Positions 57,121 to 64,000 of a stretch of 64,000 nt of DNA are shown here, piece by piece. The notes beneath the pieces are model-generated. The model did no database searches. It was not told the origin of the DNA and saw nothing but the letters and a program-made list of their open reading frames with translations. The stretch comes from Tenebrio molitor (Eukaryota > Arthropoda > Insecta > Coleoptera > Tenebrionidae), in the NCBI RefSeq assembly GCF_963966145.1, contig NC_091052.1, forward strand, positions 15,376,001-15,440,000, given 5' to 3'. How positions within the stretch are numbered: the first letter of the stretch is position 1; the number at the start of each line of letters is the position of its first letter. The translations under genes were made by a program, and so were the position numbers.

Positions 57121-58237
57121 TATAAGGCGATCGCATTTTATTGCGATTGTCATTTTCCAACCCTTGCATCCAGCAGATGTTGGCATAAATTTGAAAAATA
57201 CATTGGAAATTAGAACGAGCCCAGGTGACAAGAGCGACATGTACGGTGAAAACACGAAAACAATGTCTCCTGTGCACCGACGAGGGGAGAAATTCAGGGG
57301 TTAAATCTAAATTCACCTTCGGGGGCGATCTTGAGCCCTATACAAGATGCGATACAGTCGATCGAAATGGAAAGTCCAGGTAAATCATTGGAATTGAAAG
57401 TGATAAAGAGGAGAAGAACAGATGCGTGATGAACGGAAGCTGCAAATGGGGTGAACTTCCAGGTTCCGATTTACAATGCAACTAGTCGTTGGATTGACAA
57501 AAAATTAAGTAATATGCGATCCAAATGTCGCCACCAGTTTTTATTTAGGAGCAAAGCGTGTAATTTAAATGGAACACTCAATTAATGTTTCAATGGATAT
57601 GTTCTTGCGTAAAAAAAATAAAACAACAATGGGTTGACAATAATAATGGGCGATTGTTCCAGCATACACCACAATGCGCTATTAAACCATAAGGGCGGTC
57701 TCGTTATTCTTCGTACGTCCAGCAATTTCAATAAAACATTTTTTTGTTGCTCCTTCGATTACTATAATGAAGATGGCCGATGGACGATACCCGATATTAA
57801 TACGGAACATGTGGGGTATTTAATGGGTGGCTGGTCTCAGGCACGCGCCTGACATGTGTCCGTGGGATTCCTCCACTGTTATTAACACTCTGCCCAAGGG
57901 TTTTTATCGCTCCGAGTCTCTCACAATAAAAAAACAAAATTACGACTCGCCGATTCGGAAGATACACCGAGGCTCAAGTGATGAGCACCAAAAGGAAGCG
58001 GAATTAGAATATCTGAATGCTAATGTTCAGATATGTATCATTTCAATGTCCGTCGTAAAAAATCTTAATATTTCCGTCCCGACCGAGCAGAATGGACTCG
58101 GAGAAGTTATGGAAATGTGCCGTTGTGGAAAAAATTAAATACACTTGAAAATGTGACCCCGGAACTGCGGAGAAAAATGTCCTGGTCTTTAACGTTCAAC
58201 GAGATTTTAATCCCTCTGTTTCGACACAAACCTATAG

Positions 58238-58830
58238 TAATGTGAACAAGAAATTACTCCCTAGGATTCGAACATTTAGCGAAATTACGTTTTTCATGTT
58301 GTATGTAACTACGGGGTGATCAAATAGGACTGTTTAAGTTGGTAACACTGAATTGTATTTTAAATCGTATAACAGGAGTAACTTTCGGTTGTTGATGGCT
58401 TGTCGTTGTTAATGCTATACCTACATCAGATATTTGTCAAATAAACCAACAAAACATACCCGGTTGCAGTGTTATAAATAACCGAAATATAAAATTTTCT
58501 TAATTGTACTGCCAACTTAAACAGTCCTTTTTGATCACCCGGTAGAATAATCAAAAGTAATTTTGAATGCCTAAGGTTGGTTATAATCAATTGCGAGATT
58601 CTTTGCGCAAGTCCAACTAAATATGATTGTGAAACGAAAAAACATCTATCAATTAGCGAGAAATTAGCCATTTGCAACTATTACAAGGAATCGCTGCCTT
58701 ACATTTTTGACATGGTTACGATATCTTTTGTTTGTCACCAGAAACGACATAACCTCCAACCTAACCAAATTTATGGCAACCTTGTAACGAATATCCCTAA
58801 ATCCTAGGGAGTAATTTCTAGTTGACATTA
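58238..58830. mobile_element. MITE family C, copy 1, hosting a family B element
   Basis: Inverted ends TAATGTGAACAAGAAATTAC, then TCCCTAGGAT (right: TAATGTCAACTAGAAATTAC). A complete family B element (58312-58542) is inserted 74 bp inside the left end. Confidence 0.82.
58312..58542. mobile_element. MITE family B, copy 2 (nested)
   Basis: 231 bp flanked by TA, with ends CGGGGTGATCAAATAGGACT and rc CCGGGTGATCAAAAAGGACT. A shorter version of the copy at 56682. Confidence 0.85.
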
Positions 58831-59225
58831 TACTACAGCAGCCGTTACAGTAGATTAAAAAACTCTTGAACTGTCAAAATCAAATATGTTTTGACAGTAC
58901 TCCATCTTTAATTTCCTCTCTAGACTGTAGGTACTTAAAGTGATTTTTTTATAAACAATTCTCAGTGCCAAATTAAAGAAAAAACCGACTGTACCACCCT
59001 AAAATGTGGGCATAAGGACCAGCTGTATAACAATTTTACCTCAAGTTATAGTTGAGGTTATGTTCACTTTTCGTCCCGTATACCTTTCTTCCGTGAATTC
59101 ATGTTCAAAACAAATTTAATGGGGAATCAGGAGAAATCTTTTTCAAATTTGAAATAAACCCTCGTTCGTCAGGGCGCAGGCTCCATGACATTAGAAAATG
59201 TTGACACCCAGTGTGACCAATCGTA

Positions 59226-59855
59226 TTATAATCATGTCAAAAATAAATTACTCCCTCTGATGTAGGGATATTCGTTACTAGGATGCCATCAATTTGGTTA
59301 CGTTGGAGGCTATGTGGTTTCTGGTGACAAACAAAAAATATTGTAACCATAAGGCAGCGAATTCCTTGTAAAAGTTGCAAATGGCTAATTTCTCGCTAAG
59401 TGATAGATGTTTTTCCGTTTCACAATCAATTTTGATTTCTGGCGGCATATTTAGTTGCACTTAATTTCTCAATTCATAGTAACCAACCAACCTTAGGCAT
59501 TCAAAATTACTTTTGAAAATTCTACCGTGTGAGCAACAATTACTGATTGAGTTGGCACTAAATTCTGGTGACTTTTGGTGACTTTTATGTCATGTTCCAA
59601 CGAGAAAACCATTTTATTAATAAAAGATTACACAAACTAAGACGTTTAAATTTGAAAAGTATGGCAGCTGTCAATAATGTCAATAAAACAAACCGAAATA
59701 GATACAATTCAAAGTCTTGAAAATTTCATTTAAAATTTGTTATTGCCAACTGAAACAGTTATTGTTGCTCACCCTGTAGTTACGCACAACATGAAAAACG
59801 TTATTTCCCTAAAAATTCGAATTCTAGGGAGTAATTTATTTTTGACACGATTATA
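59226..59855. mobile_element. MITE family C, copy 2
   Basis: The ends TATAATCATGTCAAAAATAA plus ATTACTCCCT are inverted at the right (TATAATCGTGTCAAAAATAA). The interior shares a ~60-bp block (AAACATCTATCACTTAGCGA, opposite strand) with copy 1. A family B end fragment lies near 59748-59778. Confidence 0.78.
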
Positions 59856-60737
59856 TTTGAAAATCTCTGTTTGACTCATACCAACATGACAACGTTTTGA
59901 CAATTGTTTATAAAAAAATTTCTATAATACCGCAAATCTAGCAGCGAAATAAATGTAGGTTATGCTCTGATTTTAAACAACCAAGAAATAAACTCGCTTG
60001 GCACAAATTTTCATAATTTTTTTGTTCCACAATAATTTGGTATACTCCGTACTCTGATAGACTGTACGTTTTTTGACAGAAGACAGACCCAGAGAGTAGT
60101 GTGGCGGGAATTAATCTGCAGGGATACAACGCTTTTCTACATAACGTGAAACAATTGAGATGGAGAGTTTAGTATTTTTCACTGCTTTATGTTTTGGAAC
60201 TAGAATTTAAAAACGTACAATCTATCACCGTACGGAGTTTATAACCCTCGTTTTTCATGTTAATAAAAACCACCCTAGTTCGTTTTGAAAATAATTAATA
60301 ATAATTTGAAAAATCAATTATACCAACTTTGTACTGAATACCTAAACGGTCAAAGTGTTTTTTGAATTTACTTTACAGTTGTCTATCCTAGTTCGATCGT
60401 GAAACTACCCCATGAGCAACAATAATTACTGTTTGAGTCGGCAATAAAACTATGGTGACTTTTTTGCGTCCCTGTTGGCTACATTTGTCACATAACAAGG
60501 AGTGATGTGAATTTGATGGATCGGCGAAAATTAGGTTATGTGTGATGCGAAGCAACGGTTTATTGAAAAATGAGGAGTTTTTATAAACAAACAAGTTAGA
60601 GCGAGGAAAAGCATTTAATTTAAAGGTGCTGCTCCAAATGACTCCAATTATGAATAAAAGATTACAAAAACCAAGGCGTTTAGACTTGAAATTTAGGTCA
60701 GCTGTCAATGATGACAATAAAAGAAACGGAAATATAG

Positions 60738-60924
60738 GCCGTGCCAAACCCAAATAACCACCACCTGTTGAATTAAGTTGGTGAAAACAAAATTACACTA
60801 AGTGTATAATGGCAATTTTGATATTACTAAAATGCTAGACCAATCAAATCTAAGTTAACAACGTTGCCGGTTGATTTTCTGAATAGAATGCAGTGTTGGT
60901 GGTTATTTGGTTTTGGCAAAGACT
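60738..60924. mobile_element. Small foldback (GCCAAACCCAAATAACCACC)
   Basis: The left arm GCCAAACCCAAATAACCACC pairs with the right arm (rc GCCAAAACCAAATAACCACC) with one mismatch. The outer limits are approximate. Confidence 0.72.
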
Positions 60925-60993
60925 ATAGGTACAATTCACAGTCTTGCCAGTTAGCTAGGTGCAAAAAATTTCCAGGAAATCTATATTGTTATA

Positions 60994-61315
60994 CAGGGTT
61001 ATTCTAAATGATTGTAGTCGAAGTATAAAGTTAAAGATAAAAGTTATGGTTGCCGCTCCACATAAAAAAATCATCAAAATGATGTGTTAAATTGGATGCA
61101 AAACAACTCAATATTTTTAAAATTAATTGTAGAATAACTCAATATTTCTGGATTCAATAGTTAATTTAACAAAAATAAATAAAAGCCTCATCACCGCACT
61201 TTTTACCTAAAAAATGACAGTGACAGCGACACAACTGACAGTTCACATGAAAGCGGCAAAAACGTAATAACATGGGCATGGCCTACTTCGACTACAATCA
61301 TTTAGAATAACCCTG
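60994..61315. mobile_element. MITE family A, better-preserved copy
   Basis: 322 bp flanked by TA, with ends CAGGGTTATTCTAAATGATT and inverse, arms ~33 bp (through GTAGTCGAAGTA). The sister copy is at 12902-13091. Confidence 0.87.
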
Positions 61316-61491
61316 TAGAAACGACACCGAATTCTGTTTTTCTATTGGCTATTTTTAAGTGTCGTGCGATTTTCTTGGTTCAAAGGTTGTGATGGATTTT
61401 CAAATAATTATCGAAGCAGTTGTGTCAAATCAGTTTTTGAATGTAAAATCTGTCAAACAATTTTATTTTTTATTTTTCCCCACACTGCAGT

Positions 61492-61630
61492 AATGCCGAA
61501 GGATTTTTATCCATGTCTTACAAATTGTATTGGTGTGTTTCGCGAAACTGACTCTGTGACTCATAAAAAAGGTACTGGTAGGCCAATCCATGCCAATCGT
61601 TCGTTCCGAGGAGATCGTCACACAAAATAA
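61492..61630 (+). pseudogene. Helix-turn-helix transposase fragment
   Basis: MPKDFYPC...CIGVFRETDSVTHKKGTGRP resembles the N-terminal DNA-binding segment (F.ETGSV..KKGTGRP) of HTH transposase-derived proteins common in insects. The frame ends within 20 residues after it, so this is a remnant. Confidence 0.45.
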
Positions 61631-61794
61631 GTTGAGACGGTCGTTTTTCAATCCATGACTACCTTTAGCCAAAATAATTTTTGATATCCCGGTACAAGCT
61701 GGCTTAACCTTTTGACATCTTTTATTTGCCACCAGAAACCACATAGTCTCCAATCTAACCAAATTTATGGCAACCTAGTAAAGTAACAAATATT

Positions 61795-61825
61795 TCTAAA
61801 TCCTAGGGAGTAATTTCTTGTTGAC
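61795..61825. repeat. MITE family C end fragment
   Basis: AAATCCTAGGGAGTAATTTC followed by TTGTTGACAA matches the right end of 58238-58830. No matching left end was found nearby. Confidence 0.6.
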
Positions 61826-64000
61826 AAATCTATAATTATTGTTCCTCACGTGGTTTTAGTAGTAGATTCATACATCTCCAAAAGAAAATAAACATAGTAT
61901 AATTATAAAGATTGCAGTATCATTATCATCATAGGTACATCTGGAGGAACAGCCAGCAACAGTTGAACGCTTCTAACGGCCGTAACGAGCCGAAAATATC
62001 GTCACAAAGGTGTCCGTTAATCAAGGTATCACGTTGTCTGTTCTGGTGTGTTATTTGGTGCAGCTATCATCCTCTCCGACTGCTGTTATTACCGCGTAAC
62101 ATCTGGGCCACCGCTATTTGTCCGCACAAAAGCTCGTACATTTTCAAAATTATAGTTCGATTTAGTATCTTCGGTGGTTGAAACGGAAGTTAGGAAGTTG
62201 ATCGGTTCGTGTTACAGTGGCACACGCGTCGAAGAGGTTTTGGAAATGTTGTGTCTGGGGTTATGTGAACCAGCTGCCGGACACGCGTCTGCTCCCGTTA
62301 GCATGCAAACAAAACCCACCCCATCCAATCAACCGCATTATTATACAGACATTTCGCATTCCCGAGCACCGCTTTTCACGTTTATATACATTCTGATGCT
62401 TATTTATATACGTGGGGGTCCGCTACATTGTTTGTAGATGTAACAGATGCTGCTGCAGCTTTATCGGACAAAATTCGAGCCAATTAATCCAAGACCTACC
62501 TCACCGATCGTGAGCCGCACAGGAATGCGCAAATATTACGCAAATAAATATTCGTTCAACAATGTACAAGAATATTCTCGGTGATGGATGGTCACGTCCA
62601 CGTCACTATTAATAAGACAATTTATCTTGACCCACCGTTAAATTCGGACATGTGTGTACATATGCATCTCCTACACGATAATAATAATTATTGTACAGTG
62701 GCGCAGCTGCAGAAAGGGTGAAAGGACGAGCTGCTCGCACCAGGATAATGTAGAAATTGTGTTTCGCTACGGAAGCAGTTGTGTTTGAAGCGACACTGTT
62801 TACAGGAAGACCTAGATTGAAACAAAACCCTTTGGACCAACGTTTTTGTGGTGTCTGCGCTCGCTTTGTAACAATATTTCGTAACTGCTCCAGATTGATT
62901 TTTTTCTTTTTATCAAGAAACAATGTTCTATTTCGAGTTGAACAATGAAGCCGTTAAATTGGGTCACAATCTCGGAGGAAATCCGCCACAATAACAAATT
63001 CTGTGCGTGTTGAAAAATGAAACTGCGCTTTGGTCAGGTCCAGGTGGTATAAATTCGAGTTTGTCTTGGCCGTTGTCCAATTTGTGCCCCCAAATAAATT
63101 GTCAAATTTCACAAATTACTGTTTGATTAGAAATTCCACCCGCTGCAATAAAACTTTATTAGCCAATAACATTACAATGGGCTAGTAAAAAACCGAATAG
63201 TAATTGAAATCCGTTCGATTTCCGTCGGGCAAAATTTAAATCACTTTTGACTGACGGCGAGGACGTGTCGGATTCTGATGGGCCGCACCAGGAAACAAAA
63301 CTTTGCGAATTTTCGCCCAAACTGGGTTATATGTATTCTCGACCGAAAGCGACTTAATCTAAGCCGCAGGAAGAGATGTAATTAGTAGTAGTAATTTAAA
63401 TAAATGAAGAGGGTAATTAAGAAAGGCAAGCCGTGGTGCGTTTACGAGAGTAATGAATGAATCAGGAAGATTGTGGTGAAGACCGGAAGCGGTTCGACGC
63501 GTTTTAATCATCGTGGGTAATGTGCACAAGTGATGTCTGGACATTATTTATTTCATGATGGTTCCGACGTGGGTGTCGTTGCTTCAGATGCAGCCCTCGT
63601 CTAATTTACAATTTAAAAATTCATGAGTCTTGCCAAGTAAGAATAATTAAGCGGGTGCTCATTTGCTTTGTTATAAGAACGAGGCGAAGAGGCGATTCCG
63701 GTTCCACCGTTTTTTGAAAATTTGAAAAATGTTCTTGCTCAACTCGATTTCTATTGTAATACATTCAAATTATATGGATACTTAGTATAATTAATGGGAT
63801 CAAACCCAGTCTATTACGACAATTTATGAGATGCAAATAAGTCATATAAATACACCCAACCCGCAAAACCGCGACTCAAAACGTACTTTTACATGTCCGT
63901 TTCCAACGGGTACCAATTTCTATGTAAATAATTTGTTGTATTCTGGAATACAAGCCGTGTTGGGATGAATCAACAGACTTATTAGATTTATTGCGAGATG
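61826..64000. other. Gene-free window end
   Basis: No supported gene, RNA or repeat. Frames are short and featureless. Confidence 0.4.

Overview
The window is eukaryotic and almost certainly from an insect genome. Genes are split by very short introns (about 46-60 bp), intergenic DNA is AT-rich, and foldback transposons with TA or TAA/TTA target duplications are abundant. The gene set (two-THAP protein, V-ATPase subunit e, ARV1, dynein-2 intermediate chain, neuralized) fits an insect. The intron-size profile and transposon style suggest a beetle, but that is inference and the species is not identifiable from the window alone.

Layout. 1-3.7 kb: divergent COX15 (minus, cut by the window edge) and ALDH16A1 (plus). 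4.3-13.7 kb: a stack of mobile elements. A foldback element comes first, then a decayed LINE split by a complete Copia retrotransposon with apparently identical LTRs and a 5-bp target duplication, a MULE transposase remnant, and nested MITEs. 14.9-20.1 kb: one seven-exon gene encoding two THAP zinc fingers and an unfamiliar C-terminal domain, apparently built by duplicating a pair of phase-1 exons. 20.4-25.3 kb: mariner/Tc1 elements, including a decayed full-length copy, GC-rich insertions and a pair of related ~120-bp palindromes. 25.6-39.7 kb: a compact housekeeping cluster. In order it holds an intronless glutamine synthetase (minus), V-ATPase subunit e (minus), PARS2 (plus), a PPP1R36-like gene (minus), ARV1 (minus), DYNC2I2/WDR34 (plus), an NDUFS2-like gene (plus) and neuralized (minus, 5' end not found). 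39.7-64 kb: gene-poor DNA upstream of the visible neuralized exons. It carries at least a dozen foldback elements, an unusual palindrome plus hairpin array at 53.4-53.7 kb, and one candidate exon at 55 kb.

How the genes relate: most sit head-to-head or tail-to-tail with minimal spacing. PARS2 and PPP1R36-like overlap by 52 coding bases, and ARV1 and PPP1R36-like are separated by 57 bases. COX15, PARS2, the NDUFS2-like protein and probably glutamine synthetase are mitochondrial. ARV1 and the V-ATPase act in the endomembrane system, DYNC2I2 in cilia, and neuralized in Notch signalling. I see no operon-like logic or novel defence system. Exon boundaries were read by eye from GT/AG sites, reading-phase continuity and family similarity. 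In every complete gene model the exon lengths sum to a multiple of three.
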